From Candidatus Aminicenantota bacterium (GTDB taxonomy: Bacteria > Acidobacteriota > Aminicenantia > Aminicenantales > UBA4085), in assembly GCA_003141555.1 (NCBI GenBank), contig PLMN01000012.1, positions 1 through 64,000 on the forward strand: a stretch of DNA of 64,000 bases, in the 5' to 3' direction. A model generated the notes under the pieces. The model made no database searches. It was given only the letters and a program-made list of their open reading frames with translations, and was not told the DNA's origin. A program made the translations under genes and the position numbers. Shown here piece by piece: positions 15,071 through 23,996 of the stretch. How positions within the stretch are numbered: position 1 is the first letter of the stretch; every line of letters begins with the position of its first letter.

Positions 15071-16840
15071 TTACTGCATCATCCGGAGCTTGATGATCCG
15101 GAAGGGAAGCGATCCGAAGCTGACCAGCTTGCTGAGGAACTCCTTCTGGCTGAATGCCTGTCCCTTGGCCTGCTTGTAGTCCTTCTCGATATCGAGGATT
15201 TCGCGGTAGCCGATATACGGATAGGCCGCCTCTCCGGGATGGAGGGCGATCATGTTCCATTTGCGCTCGGCTTCGGCGGGCGTCTGGAAGCCGTTGACGG
15301 TCATGAGCCGGATCGCCTGCTCCTTCGTGTAGCTGCCCTCGTGGATGTTGACGTCCAGCTGGAAGTCGATCACCGCCTGGAGCTTGAGCTTGAGCTCGTT
15401 GAGGCGCTGCTTGAGGTCATAGTTCCCGAAGCCCGCGTAGATGAACATGTCCTGGGCGTAGAGCGGCCAGCCCTGGATGAGGAGCTGGCTGGGGGAGAGC
15501 TTGCGGAGCAGGGACGAATTCTTGCGGTTGAAATATGCGGGGACGTAGCTGCCCGGGAAGACCTTCTGCATCGTCCAGACGGGGATGTAATCGTTCGTGA
15601 ACTCGTCGAGGAAGGACTGGGCCTGGTCGTCGGGGAGGCTCTCGACGTACGGATTGACGAAGAGGGCATAGACGCCGGCGCCTTCGTAGGGGCTGGGCGA
15701 TTCGAGCTTCGTGAGGATCGCGTCCCGGGAGAAAGCGGGCATCGCGTCGATCGACAAGGCCTCATCGGGCACGTCGAGCAGGCTGGTCCTGGCGATGAAG
15801 GCCTTGATGCGGTCCGCCGTCGATTTGATCCGGGCCAAGAGCTCGTCCTTGGTGGGCTGGGCGCTCTTGATCTTGTTGAAGACGTGGCTGACGACGGAGT
15901 TGATCAAGCCGTCCTGGGTCAGGTTCGCCGGCGGATGCTCGACGTCGAACTTGGGATCCATGATCTTATAGTACGAGAAGCAGATCTTGAACATCTCGGT
16001 CCGGAGGTTGGTCGCATCGGCCTTGGCCAGGGCGCTGAGCTCGTTGAGCTGCAGCGTCCCGCCCAGGCTGAGCTGGAACATCCGCGCGTGGGCCTCCCCG
16101 AGCCGGAAGTTGCCCGTGGATTTCGGCAGGAGGTCGTTCTGGAGGAATCTCTGGTAGTCTTCGAGCGCCGGGATGACCTTGGCCATCTCCGCCTGAAAGG
16201 CGGCCTTGGCCGGCGGAGCGCCCGCTTCGATCAGCTTCGGCACGTCGCTTTTGTAGAAGTCGAGGATTGCCCCGAACTGCTTGATGGCGGTTTCGGTGTA
16301 CTCCTTCGGCGGGGTCTTGAGGTTCGCTTTGGCCTGCTTGACGAGTTCGGGGATCTTCTTGGCCCGCTCGGTGGCGCTCTTCAGCCGGGCGTCGAGCGGG
16401 GCGAACTCCTTGATCAGGAGGCCGCGGATGGAATTGAGGAGGATGTCGTCGTAGAGAAGGGGGTTGTATTCCTGGGGAACGATATGCTCGAGGCGCAGGA
16501 GATCGATGTCCAGCGTCTCGAGGAGCAGTTGGCGGTCGATCTGGAAATCGGGGTTGAGCTTGTCGACGCTGATCTTCGTCGTCAGCTCCTTGTTGAAGCT
16601 CTCGATCTCCGGGCCGCGCTTCTCGACGACGGACTCGCTGAAATCTTCGAGCTTGTCGTTGAACTTGTAGAAGCCGGCCAGCGTCGCGGCCGTCGGATAG
16701 AATTTCCAATAGGATTCCAGGTACGCATCCACCAGCTTGGTGAACTTGGCGTCGTCCGGGCCCTGCTGGGACTGGAGCATGCCGACGCCGGCCAGCAGCA
16801 CGAAGCCGCAGGCGATGGCGAATAGGGCCGTTTTCCTCAT
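15071..16840 (-). CDS. Secreted DUF885-family protein lacking the metallopeptidase residues
   Basis: The 589-residue protein starts with a signal peptide (KTALFAIACGFVLLAGVGML). It has the helical DUF885 architecture: a YPTAATLAGF opening, a central FSRDAILTKLESP, and a C-terminal YREILDIEKDYKQAKGQAFSQKEFLSKLVSFGSLPF. In active members the zinc site reads HE-x-x-PGH, followed some 25 residues later by EGWA-x-Y-x-E. Here the matching residues are Q425-K426-VF-P429-G430-S431 and QGWPLYAQ. Both histidines and the glutamate are therefore replaced, so peptidase activity is unlikely. The fold appears intact and full length, which argues for a retained binding or structural role rather than decay. 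It is a single-gene unit: the ribosome binding site GAGGAGG precedes the ATG and a terminator follows. Confidence 0.8.
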   Translation of the reverse strand: MRKTALFAIACGFVLLAGVGMLQSQQGPDDAKFTKLVDAYLESYWKFYPTAATLAGFYKFNDKLEDFSESVVEKRGPEIESFNKELTTKISVDKLNPDFQIDRQLLLETLDIDLLRLEHIVPQEYNPLLYDDILLNSIRGLLIKEFAPLDARLKSATERAKKIPELVKQAKANLKTPPKEYTETAIKQFGAILDFYKSDVPKLIEAGAPPAKAAFQAEMAKVIPALEDYQRFLQNDLLPKSTGNFRLGEAHARMFQLSLGGTLQLNELSALAKADATNLRTEMFKICFSYYKIMDPKFDVEHPPANLTQDGLINSVVSHVFNKIKSAQPTKDELLARIKSTADRIKAFIARTSLLDVPDEALSIDAMPAFSRDAILTKLESPSPYEGAGVYALFVNPYVESLPDDQAQSFLDEFTNDYIPVWTMQKVFPGSYVPAYFNRKNSSLLRKLSPSQLLIQGWPLYAQDMFIYAGFGNYDLKQRLNELKLKLQAVIDFQLDVNIHEGSYTKEQAIRLMTVNGFQTPAEAERKWNMIALHPGEAAYPYIGYREILDIEKDYKQAKGQAFSQKEFLSKLVSFGSLPFRIIKLRMMQ

Positions 16841-17071
16841 GCGCTCCTCCTCGTGTAAAGCTATTTTATGACTACCGCGTCCGAACCGATTTCGAATCCT
16901 AGCACAAGGACCCGGGAGAATGCAATTCCTCGGGGGAAATCGCGCTTTCCCCGCGCGGCGGCACGGCCTCCGCCTCTCGTGAGCATCATCCCGCCTTTAA
17001 GAATAGCAACTTCCGTGCCAGACCGGGGAGCGGATTCCGGCGCGGGGCCGGCCCGGAGTCCGGGCCGGGAT

Positions 17072-18073
17072 TCACCAACGCAGGACGGCCGAGGCCCAAG
17101 TGAAGCCCGAGCCGAAGGCCGTCAGGACGATGCAATCCCCCCTCTTCACCCGTCCCTCGCGGACGGCCTCGTCGAGGACGATGGGGATGGACGCGGCGGT
17201 CGTATTCCCATACCGGTCGATGTTGCGCCCGACTTTTTCGAGGGGGATTTGGAGCTTTTTGGCGACCATCTGGGAAATCCGGTCGTTGGCCTGATGGGGG
17301 ATGAGAAGACTCACGTCGGAGACCGTCAGGCCGCTCGCCGCCAGGCCCTGGAGCACGGCCTCGGGCATGCGCTCGGAGGCGTTCTTGAAGACGCTCTTGC
17401 CGTCCATGCGCGGAAAATACTTGCGCTCCTCCATGAAGGCGGGGCCGAACGTCGGCTTTTGGGCCGCGGCGGGCGCTTCCATCCAGAGGTCGCGCAGGGA
17501 GCGGCCGTCGGAGAACAGGCGCGTCGAGAGGATGCCCCGGCCGTCGTCGGCCGGGTTCGGCTCGACGATCACTGCCGCGCCGCCGTCGCCGAAGAGGACC
17601 GCCATGTCCCGGCCCGCGTCCGAGAGGTCGAGGTTGTGCGACTGGACTTCGGCGGCGCAGACCAGGATCTTCTTGTACGTGCCGGCTCGGATGTACTGGT
17701 CGGCGACGGATAGGGCGTAGATGAAGCCGCTGCACTGGTCGCGGACGTCGAGGGCGCCGATCGTTCCCAGGCCGAGCTTCGCCTGGACCATGACCCCGAT
17801 CCCCGGGAAGTAGTGGTCCGGGGAAATCGTGGCCGCGATGAGAAAGTCGATCTCGGATTTGTCGAGTCCCGCGCTCTCGATGGCCTTGAGCGAGGCCTCG
17901 GCCGCCAGGTCCGAGCTCCCCACGCCGTCCTCGGCCCAGTGGCGCTCCCGGATGCCGGACCGCTGCTGAATCCACTCGTCGGTGGTGTTGATGAGCTTTT
18001 CGAGGTCGAAATTGGTGACGACCTTGGGGGGGATGGACCGGCCGGTCCCGGTGATGATCGCTCTTGGGTTCAT
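17072..18073 (-). CDS. fabH: Beta-ketoacyl-ACP synthase III (FabH)
   Basis: The 333-residue enzyme has the FabH catalytic triad in recognisable surroundings: cysteine in DVRDQCSGFIYAL (about residue 114), histidine in LIPHQANDRI and asparagine in RYGNTTAASIPI. FabH condenses an acyl-CoA with malonyl-ACP to start fatty acid synthesis; acceptance of branched or other primers cannot be read from the sequence. The ATG is preceded by GGGGAA, and a TATAAT-containing promoter lies about 25 bp upstream. No other fatty acid genes are adjacent; fabZ lies at the far end of the window. The 231-bp gap 16841-17071 between this gene and the DUF885 start holds no gene I can support. Confidence 0.93.
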   Translation of the reverse strand: MNPRAIITGTGRSIPPKVVTNFDLEKLINTTDEWIQQRSGIRERHWAEDGVGSSDLAAEASLKAIESAGLDKSEIDFLIAATISPDHYFPGIGVMVQAKLGLGTIGALDVRDQCSGFIYALSVADQYIRAGTYKKILVCAAEVQSHNLDLSDAGRDMAVLFGDGGAAVIVEPNPADDGRGILSTRLFSDGRSLRDLWMEAPAAAQKPTFGPAFMEERKYFPRMDGKSVFKNASERMPEAVLQGLAASGLTVSDVSLLIPHQANDRISQMVAKKLQIPLEKVGRNIDRYGNTTAASIPIVLDEAVREGRVKRGDCIVLTAFGSGFTWASAVLRW

Positions 18074-18096
18074 GAGGCATTCCCCTTTCGGGCGCC

Positions 18097-18126
18097 ATTA
18101 TAATGAAGCCCCCGGAACAAAGTAAA
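18097..18126 (-). promoter_or_regulatory. Promoter of fabH
   Basis: On the minus strand, TTTACT (18121-18126) and a perfect TATAAT (18097-18102) with an 18-bp spacer. The predicted start near 18090 gives a leader of about 17 nt containing the ribosome binding site. Confidence 0.6.
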
Positions 18127-18141
18127 GGCCCCGGATGCTGC

Positions 18142-18204
18142 ACTCGCCCGTGGTTGTAGGCACGGGCGAGTACGGCGGAACGGATCCCCAAGTGAAACTT
18201 GGGG
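18142..18204. repeat. Two perfect hairpins in tandem between fabH and a secreted-protein gene
   Basis: Hairpin one has 11-bp arms at 18142-18152 and 18161-18171 with an 8-nt loop. Hairpin two has 8-bp arms (CCCCAAGT at 18186-18193, ACTTGGGG at 18197-18204) and a 3-nt loop. Neither is followed by a U-tract on either strand, so they do not look like terminators. They may be a dispersed palindromic element or leader structure of the gene at 18268. Confidence 0.5.
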
Positions 18205-18267
18205 CCCCTGCCGCCGCCGGCGCTTGACTTCGCTCGCTCTCCGCGCCTACACTTCGGGTTGCCCACG

Positions 18268-18777
18268 ATGACGAAGAATATCCGGAGGAAGGCTGCCGCG
18301 GCGGGGATGGCCCTGATCGCCGTTCTGGCTCTGTCGGCGGGCTCCGGATTTCCGTCCCCCAAGGATGAGCTCGTCAGGGTCGAGTGCCGCATCACCCCGC
18401 TCCGCCTCTCCCGGGGCGAGGAAGGCAAGGTCGTGCTGAAGATCTACGTCCCGGACGGCATCACGATCAACGCCCAGCCGCCCTTCACGGTCGAGTTTGG
18501 ACCCTCCGAGGAGCTCGTCTTTCCCAAGAATTTCTTCACGGCCGCGGACCTGGGCGTCGAAGTGGCGGAGGAGGGGGGGCGGGAGCGCCTCAATCTTAAG
18601 AAGCCCATTGAAATCCCGTTCACGGTCGGCCTCAAGGCGAAGCGGGACATCCACGTGCTCGAGGGCCGGATCAAGTATTTCGTGACGTCCCCGAAAGAGG
18701 GATGGTGCCTCAAGAGCTCGACGAAGTTTTCCGCGACTTTTTCGACCCGGCTGACCGTGATCCAGAAGACCGGCTGA
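18268..18777 (+). CDS. Secreted protein of unknown function
   Basis: The 169-residue protein has a signal peptide (KNIRRKAAAAGMALIAVLALSAGSG). The mature part looks all-beta, alternating strands such as RVECRITPLRLSRGEEGKVVLKIYVPDGITINAQ and PIEIPFTVGLKAKRDIHVLEGRIKYFV. The latter is faintly like the Ig-like N-terminal domain of DsbD-type proteins, but only one cysteine (EGWCLKSS) lies in the C-terminal part, so a thiol-exchange role is not supported. It starts at ATG 18268, after two hairpins. The last 68 bp overlap the convergent epimerase gene. Confidence 0.6.
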   Translation: MTKNIRRKAAAAGMALIAVLALSAGSGFPSPKDELVRVECRITPLRLSRGEEGKVVLKIYVPDGITINAQPPFTVEFGPSEELVFPKNFFTAADLGVEVAEEGGRERLNLKKPIEIPFTVGLKAKRDIHVLEGRIKYFVTSPKEGWCLKSSTKFSATFSTRLTVIQKTG

Positions 18778-19741
18778 GCCAGCCGTTCTCCCGGTACCAG
18801 GCGATCGTCTCCCGCAGCCCCGCCTCGAGCGTCGTGTCCGTCGTGAATCCGAGCTCTTCCCGGGCCTTCGTGACGTCGGCCACCCATCCGGCCTGGCGGT
18901 AGTCGCGGTATTTGTCCCGGTTGAGGGGGCCGGGCCGGCGGGCCATGGTGCTCACGAATTCGGAGGCGAGGACGATGGAGTAGGCGAGGCCGAAGGGGAT
19001 GATGAGGCGCCGGGGCGCCCGGCCCATGACCGATCCGGCCGCCAGGCCGAACTCGTCGAACGTCCTGGGTTCCGGCTGGGCGATGTTGAAGATCTCGCCG
19101 CTCTGTAGGGCTTTCTCCCCGGCCAGAAGCAGGGCCCGGATAAGGTCCTTGACGTAGCAAAGGCTGAGCGGCGGTTTCTTGGACCCGATCACGGGGACGA
19201 GGCCCCATTCCACGTATCGGAACAGACTGAGGAAATCGGTATCCCGGGGCCCGTAGACCGCTCCCACGCGGAGGATGACGACCGGGAAGCCCTCCTTGCG
19301 GGCCAGGGCTTCTTCCTCTCCTCCGCGCTTGCTCTTGCCGTAGGGCGTTACCGGGTCCGGCGGGTCGCTTTCCTTCCGGCGCCCGCCTTTTTCCGACGGG
19401 CCTCCGGCCGCGAGGCTTGACAGGATCACGACCTTAGGGTGGGGACGACGGCCTTCGAGGGCGTTGAACAGCCTTGCCGTCCCTTCCGCGTTTACGGTAT
19501 AATAATCCTTTGATTTCAGAGCCTTGGTCAATCCCGCGAGATGAAAGACGATATCCAGGCCCGCGGGAAGCTCCGGGACATCGTCCAGACCGCCTTTGAG
19601 AATGCGGATCCGGCCGGCCGGAGCGAATGTCATGCGGCCGGGGTCGCGGACCAGGGCATAGATCTCGGCGTCCGTGACCGACAGCGCCTCGATAAGGTGG
19701 CTGCCGATGAATCCCGTGGCGCCGGTGATCAAGATTTTCAT
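18710..19741 (-). CDS. NAD-dependent epimerase/dehydratase family protein
   Basis: The 343-residue extended short-chain dehydrogenase opens with ILITGATGFIGSHLIEAL, the Rossmann GxxGxxG. It has VILSSLAAGGPS (catalytic serine region) and the TPYGKSKRGGE catalytic YxxxK. IFNIAQPEPRTFDEFG is the usual substrate-domain signature. Such enzymes act on nucleotide sugars, dihydroflavonol-type or sterol-like substrates; the substrate is unknown. A promoter sits directly upstream. The C-terminal tail is serine- and arginine-rich and lies antisense to the secreted-protein gene. Confidence 0.85.
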   Translation of the reverse strand: MKILITGATGFIGSHLIEALSVTDAEIYALVRDPGRMTFAPAGRIRILKGGLDDVPELPAGLDIVFHLAGLTKALKSKDYYTVNAEGTARLFNALEGRRPHPKVVILSSLAAGGPSEKGGRRKESDPPDPVTPYGKSKRGGEEEALARKEGFPVVILRVGAVYGPRDTDFLSLFRYVEWGLVPVIGSKKPPLSLCYVKDLIRALLLAGEKALQSGEIFNIAQPEPRTFDEFGLAAGSVMGRAPRRLIIPFGLAYSIVLASEFVSTMARRPGPLNRDKYRDYRQAGWVADVTKAREELGFTTDTTLEAGLRETIAWYRENGWLSRSSGSRSAGSKKSRKTSSSS

Positions 19742-19756
19742 GAGTGCCGGGCCTCG

Positions 19757-19785
19757 ATTCTATGACAATCATGCCGGCCGGTCAA
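19757..19785 (-). promoter_or_regulatory. Promoter of the epimerase gene
   Basis: On the minus strand, TTGACC (19780-19785) and TAGAAT (19757-19762) with a 17-bp spacer. Transcription would begin roughly 9 nt before the ATG, a very short leader. Confidence 0.55.
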
Positions 19786-19862
19786 ATGAGGGCCGGCGGG
19801 CCGCGAGGGCGAAAGGACGTATTGTGGTGCAACGCCGTCTGACCTTTCCGAGTTTGATCTAC

Positions 19863-21674
19863 ATGAGCAACGTCCGCAGAGTCCTGGCCGTGATCCTCCT
19901 CCTCGGCGCCGCGGGAGCCTTCGCCTCGGCCCAGTCCTCGATCCTGCCCGTGGACCAGGTCAAGGCCGGCATGACGGGGAAGGGCCGGACCGTGTTCGAG
20001 GGCAGCCGGATCGAGGAGTTCGACGCCGACATCCTCGGCGTCCTGACCAACAACTCGCCCAAGAGAAGCGTCATCATCGCCCGCCTCCGGGGCAAGGTCC
20101 TGGAAACGGCGGGCGTGATCGCCGGCATGAGCGGCAGCCCGGTCTACGTCGACGGCCGGATGATCGGCGCCGTGGCGTTCAGCTTCCCCTACGCCAAGGA
20201 AGCCATCGCCGGGATCACGCCTATCGGCGAGATGATGGCCATTCCGACGGACAAGGGGCCCGCGCCCGAAGGCCGTTCCGCCCCGAACATTCCCTTCACG
20301 CCATCGCTGTCCCTCGGGCGGCTACTCGAGATCCAGAAGGACGCCCTGTCCGCCCCGGAGAGCTTCTCCGCCCAGGGCCAGGCCCTCGTCCCGCTGAAGA
20401 TTCCGCTGATGTTCGGCGGGTTCTCCTCCCGGGCGATCGACGCGGCCACGCCCTTTTTCAGCCGGCTGGGCTTCCAGCCCGTCAAGGGTGGAGGGGGAGG
20501 GCAGGCGGCCGAGAAGACGCTCGTCCCCGACCTCACTCTCCGGGAGGGCGATCCCGTGACCGTCCAGCTCGTCGACGGCGACCTCGATCTCTCGGCCGTG
20601 GGAACGGTGACCTACGTGAACGGGAACGATGTCCTGGCCTTCGGCCATCCCCTCTACAATCTCGGGCCCGTGGACTATGGCATGGCCAAGGCGAAGATCA
20701 TCACCGTCGTCCCGACGCTCGACAATTCGTTCAAGCTCGCGGCCACCGGGGCGCCCGTCGGCGCGTTCACCCAGGACCGCTCTTCGGGGGCGCGGGGCGA
20801 GATCGGGCGGGCCCCGAAGTTCGTCCCGCTGAACATCCGGATGCTGGGCGCGGGCGGCGCGGTCCGGGAGTTCAAGCTCAAGCTGGCCAACGACAAGATC
20901 CTGACCCCGGTGCTTGTCAACATGTCGCTCCTGACCCTCCTCGGCGCCGAGGTCCGGGCCGTGGACGACCTGACCCTCGAGATGCAGTCCGATATCTACC
21001 TCGACAACGGGGCGGACATCAAGCTGGAGAACATGTTCTCCGGCAATTTCGACGCGGCGGTCCAGGACGTGGCCGGCCTGATGACGGCCGCGGTGTTCTT
21101 CCTGACAAGCAACGAGTTCAAGGCCGTGGGAATCCACCGGATCGACCTCTCGCTCCGGGCCTCGGAACAGCTCCGGTTCGGCTCCCTGGAGCGCGTCTGG
21201 CTCGATGCGTACGAGGCCGGGCCCGGCGAGACGATCAACGTCAAGGTCTATGTCCGCACCTTCCGGGGAGAGACGCTCCACGAGGATGTCCCCCTGACCG
21301 TGCCCTCGCTTCCGGCCGGGACCGAATTCCAGCTCGTCGTCGGCGATGCGGCGGCCATGCAGGCCATCGAAGTCGGCCAATACCGGGCGACGGGCGTCGT
21401 GCCCCGGAACCTCGACCAGGTTGTCCGCCTGCTCGGCAACCTGCGCAAGAACAATCGCATCTATTTCAAGGTCATCGCCCCCAAGCCGGGCCTGTTCCTC
21501 CGGGGCGAGGAGATGCCGAGCCTGCCGCCGGCCATGAAATCGCTGTTCGCCTCGCCGCGGGCGGCGTCCTCGTCCCCGACGGAGATCACGATGTCGACCC
21601 TCGGCGAATTCCAGGTTCAGGTTCCCTTCCTGTTCAAGGGCTCGGCCTCGATCCCGATCCGGATCCGGAAGTAG
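19863..21674 (+). CDS. SpoIVB-type (S55) peptidase domain protein, secreted
   Basis: The 603-residue protein has a signal peptide (SNVRRVLAVILLLGAAGAFASAQ). The S55 domain follows at about 25-120, with the nucleophile motif GVIAGMSGSPVYVDGRMIGAV (GMSGSP at residues 88-93). A further characteristic segment is VTYVNGNDVLAFGHPLYNLGPVDYGMAKAKI near residue 245. In Bacillus SpoIVB this serine protease cleaves a signalling partner during sporulation. In non-spore-formers such as this diderm the substrate is unknown, and the long C-terminal beta region is unlike SpoIVB. Start chosen at the ATG before the signal peptide, without a clear ribosome binding site. It is 41 bp ahead of the propeller gene, so the two are probably co-transcribed. 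Confidence 0.8.
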   Translation: MSNVRRVLAVILLLGAAGAFASAQSSILPVDQVKAGMTGKGRTVFEGSRIEEFDADILGVLTNNSPKRSVIIARLRGKVLETAGVIAGMSGSPVYVDGRMIGAVAFSFPYAKEAIAGITPIGEMMAIPTDKGPAPEGRSAPNIPFTPSLSLGRLLEIQKDALSAPESFSAQGQALVPLKIPLMFGGFSSRAIDAATPFFSRLGFQPVKGGGGGQAAEKTLVPDLTLREGDPVTVQLVDGDLDLSAVGTVTYVNGNDVLAFGHPLYNLGPVDYGMAKAKIITVVPTLDNSFKLAATGAPVGAFTQDRSSGARGEIGRAPKFVPLNIRMLGAGGAVREFKLKLANDKILTPVLVNMSLLTLLGAEVRAVDDLTLEMQSDIYLDNGADIKLENMFSGNFDAAVQDVAGLMTAAVFFLTSNEFKAVGIHRIDLSLRASEQLRFGSLERVWLDAYEAGPGETINVKVYVRTFRGETLHEDVPLTVPSLPAGTEFQLVVGDAAAMQAIEVGQYRATGVVPRNLDQVVRLLGNLRKNNRIYFKVIAPKPGLFLRGEEMPSLPPAMKSLFASPRAASSSPTEITMSTLGEFQVQVPFLFKGSASIPIRIRK

Positions 21675-21715
21675 GCGCTCGGGAGCCCCGTCATGAAACC
21701 CGATGGAGATGGACA

Positions 21716-23926
21716 ATGAAAAAAACGATCCTTGCCGTCCTGACGGCTACGGTCTTCGCCGCCCTGGCGGCCTGGGCGGTTTCGCCCCAGAAATGGGTTT
21801 TCCGGGGATACGATGACTTCCTGCGCGGCAAGTTCACCGGCGTCTCGCTGACCTCGGACGCCGCCTTGGCTCTCGCTCCGCGCGAGGACGCGATCGACGG
21901 GCCGGCCGAGGACTTCTATCTCTCGTTCGCGCCGGCGCCCGACGGCGCCGCCTACCTCGGGACCGGCCACAACGGCCGGATCTACCGCATCTCCAAGGAG
22001 GGCAAGGCCGAGCTATACGCCCAGCTTCCCGAGATGGACGTGACCTGCCTGGCTCTCGACGCCAAGGGGGTTCTCTACGCGGGGACCTCGCCGAACGGCA
22101 AGGTCTACAAGATCGCGGGCTCGGGCAAAGCCGACGTCTTCTTCGACCCGAGCGAGCGCTACATCTGGAGCCTCGCCTTTGCCCCCGACAACGGCCATCT
22201 GCTGGCGGCCGTCGGCGAAAGCGGCGGGATCTACGAGATCCTGCCCGAGGGCGAGGGGAGGATGGTTTTCAAGACCCCCGAGAACCATATCCTCTGCCTG
22301 AAATTCGATCGGAACGGGGACATTCTCGCCGGCGCCGGCGGGGCGGGGATCGTCTACCGTATCTCGCGGACGGGCAAGGGAGCGGTGATCTTCGAGTCCG
22401 GCTTCGAGGAAGTCCGGAGCCTCGCCCTCGACCTCGACGGCAACATCTACGCGGCCGCGGGTGGGACGTCGGTCCGAACGCGCAAGGAAGAGCCGGCGCT
22501 CGCGCCCGCGGGGCGTGAGGCCGATGTCGCGGTCACGATTTCGGCCGTGACCGTCTCGGCCGCCGCCGCGCCCTCCGCGGCTCCCGCTCAGGCTCCCTCC
22601 TCCAAAGCCCCCGCTCCGGCCGGTCCGTCCGGGCGGGAACCGGGAGCGCTTTTCCGCATCGGCCCCGATGGGGTGGCCACGAAGCTCTGGTCCTCCCCGG
22701 AGGAGATGATCTACAGCCTGTTCTGGAACGAAGCGGAGAAAAAGATCTATTTCGGGACGGGGCCCAAGGGCCGGCTGTTCGTGGCGGACAAGGAGGGGAA
22801 GACGACCCTCGTCCTCCAGAAGAATTCCGAACAGATCTTCGGCTTGGAGCCGGTCGGGGTCCGGACCTATATCCTGGCCGACAACCCGACCCAGTTGAGC
22901 GTCCTCTATCCCGAACAACGGCTGAGCGGGGAATTTCTGAGCCCGGTGCTCGATGCCCGCATCGTCGCGAGCTGGGGCCGCATCACCTGGGCCGCGGAGC
23001 AGCCCCAGGGGGCGACGCTCCAGTTCCAAACCCGGAGCGGCAATTCTTTCGACCCCGGGCCCGGCTGGAGCGACTGGTCGCCTCCCTATTCAAAAGCGGA
23101 CGGAGAGCAGGTTCTCAGCCCCAAGGGCCGCTATCTCCAGTTCAAGGGCCTGTTCAAGACGATCGCCTCCCCGTCCGGCCCGATCTTGTCCAAGCTGACG
23201 GTCTTCTACCTCCAGACCAACGTCGCTCCCGAGGTGACGCGTCTCGAAGTCCTTCCTCCGAACGACGTCTTCCTCAAGCTCCCGTTGGACCAGGACGAAA
23301 TCATCCTGGCCGCCGAGCGCCGGAGCCCCGACCCGGCCCTGAAAAAGGACGACGCCCTGCGGCAGATCATGCCGAAGAAGGTCGAGCGGAAAGGCTATCA
23401 GACGATCACTTGGGATGCCGACGACGACAACGGCGACACCTTGTCTTATACCATCTCGATCCGGCAGGAGGGGGACAAGGCTTGGCGCGTCCTCGATGAT
23501 CACTGGACCGAGACCCTCTATGCCTTCAACACCCTGAATTTCCCCGACGGCATCTACACGCTCAAGGTGACCGCTTCTGACCTGCCGTCCAATCCTCCCG
23601 ATTTCGAGAAAAAGGGAGAGAAGACGACGCCTCCCCTGACCATCGACAACACCCCGCCCATCCTCAAGAATTTCCAGGCCGTCCGCGCCGGCAACGAGCT
23701 TGCCGTGAGCTTCCTGGCTGAGGACGCGCTCTCGGCGATCAAGGACGTAAGGTACTTGATCCGGCCCGACGAGTGGCGGATGGTCTTTCCCGAGGATGGG
23801 ATCTGCGATTCCCGGCAGGAGAGCTTCAAGCTCAAGGCGCCGCTATCCGCGGGCAACGACGGCCTGATCACGATCATGGTCAAGGACGCGGCCGGGAACG
23901 TCCTGACGTTCAAGAGCGCGTTCTAA
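21716..23926 (+). CDS. Secreted beta-propeller protein with Ig-like C-terminal region
   Basis: The 736-residue protein has a signal peptide (KKTILAVLTATVFAALAAWA). The N-terminal half is built from repeats of about 45 residues of the form LAxxxxGxLYAGTxxxGxVYKI (YLGTGHNGRIYRI, YAGTSPNGKVYKI, GESGGIYEI, GAGIVYRI, YFGTGPKGRLFVA), indicating a beta-propeller. An alanine- and proline-rich linker interrupts it near residues 275-305. The C-terminal half resembles fibronectin/Ig-like domains (TITWDADDDNGDTLSYTISI, YTLKVTASD). It probably works outside the inner membrane with the S55 protease encoded just upstream; function unknown. The ribosome binding site is GGAGATGG. Confidence 0.75.
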   Translation: MKKTILAVLTATVFAALAAWAVSPQKWVFRGYDDFLRGKFTGVSLTSDAALALAPREDAIDGPAEDFYLSFAPAPDGAAYLGTGHNGRIYRISKEGKAELYAQLPEMDVTCLALDAKGVLYAGTSPNGKVYKIAGSGKADVFFDPSERYIWSLAFAPDNGHLLAAVGESGGIYEILPEGEGRMVFKTPENHILCLKFDRNGDILAGAGGAGIVYRISRTGKGAVIFESGFEEVRSLALDLDGNIYAAAGGTSVRTRKEEPALAPAGREADVAVTISAVTVSAAAAPSAAPAQAPSSKAPAPAGPSGREPGALFRIGPDGVATKLWSSPEEMIYSLFWNEAEKKIYFGTGPKGRLFVADKEGKTTLVLQKNSEQIFGLEPVGVRTYILADNPTQLSVLYPEQRLSGEFLSPVLDARIVASWGRITWAAEQPQGATLQFQTRSGNSFDPGPGWSDWSPPYSKADGEQVLSPKGRYLQFKGLFKTIASPSGPILSKLTVFYLQTNVAPEVTRLEVLPPNDVFLKLPLDQDEIILAAERRSPDPALKKDDALRQIMPKKVERKGYQTITWDADDDNGDTLSYTISIRQEGDKAWRVLDDHWTETLYAFNTLNFPDGIYTLKVTASDLPSNPPDFEKKGEKTTPPLTIDNTPPILKNFQAVRAGNELAVSFLAEDALSAIKDVRYLIRPDEWRMVFPEDGICDSRQESFKLKAPLSAGNDGLITIMVKDAAGNVLTFKSAF

Positions 23927-23996
23927 AAGAAAGACGCAACCGGCGGGTCCTATCGCCGACCCGCCCCCCTCAGCCTCCTGGAAAACTCATAGGCAT

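Noticed and set aside
16880-16910. tRNA-like TTCGAATCC stretch
   Set aside because: No acceptor, D or anticodon arms can be folded around it; it lies in the leader of the DUF885 gene.
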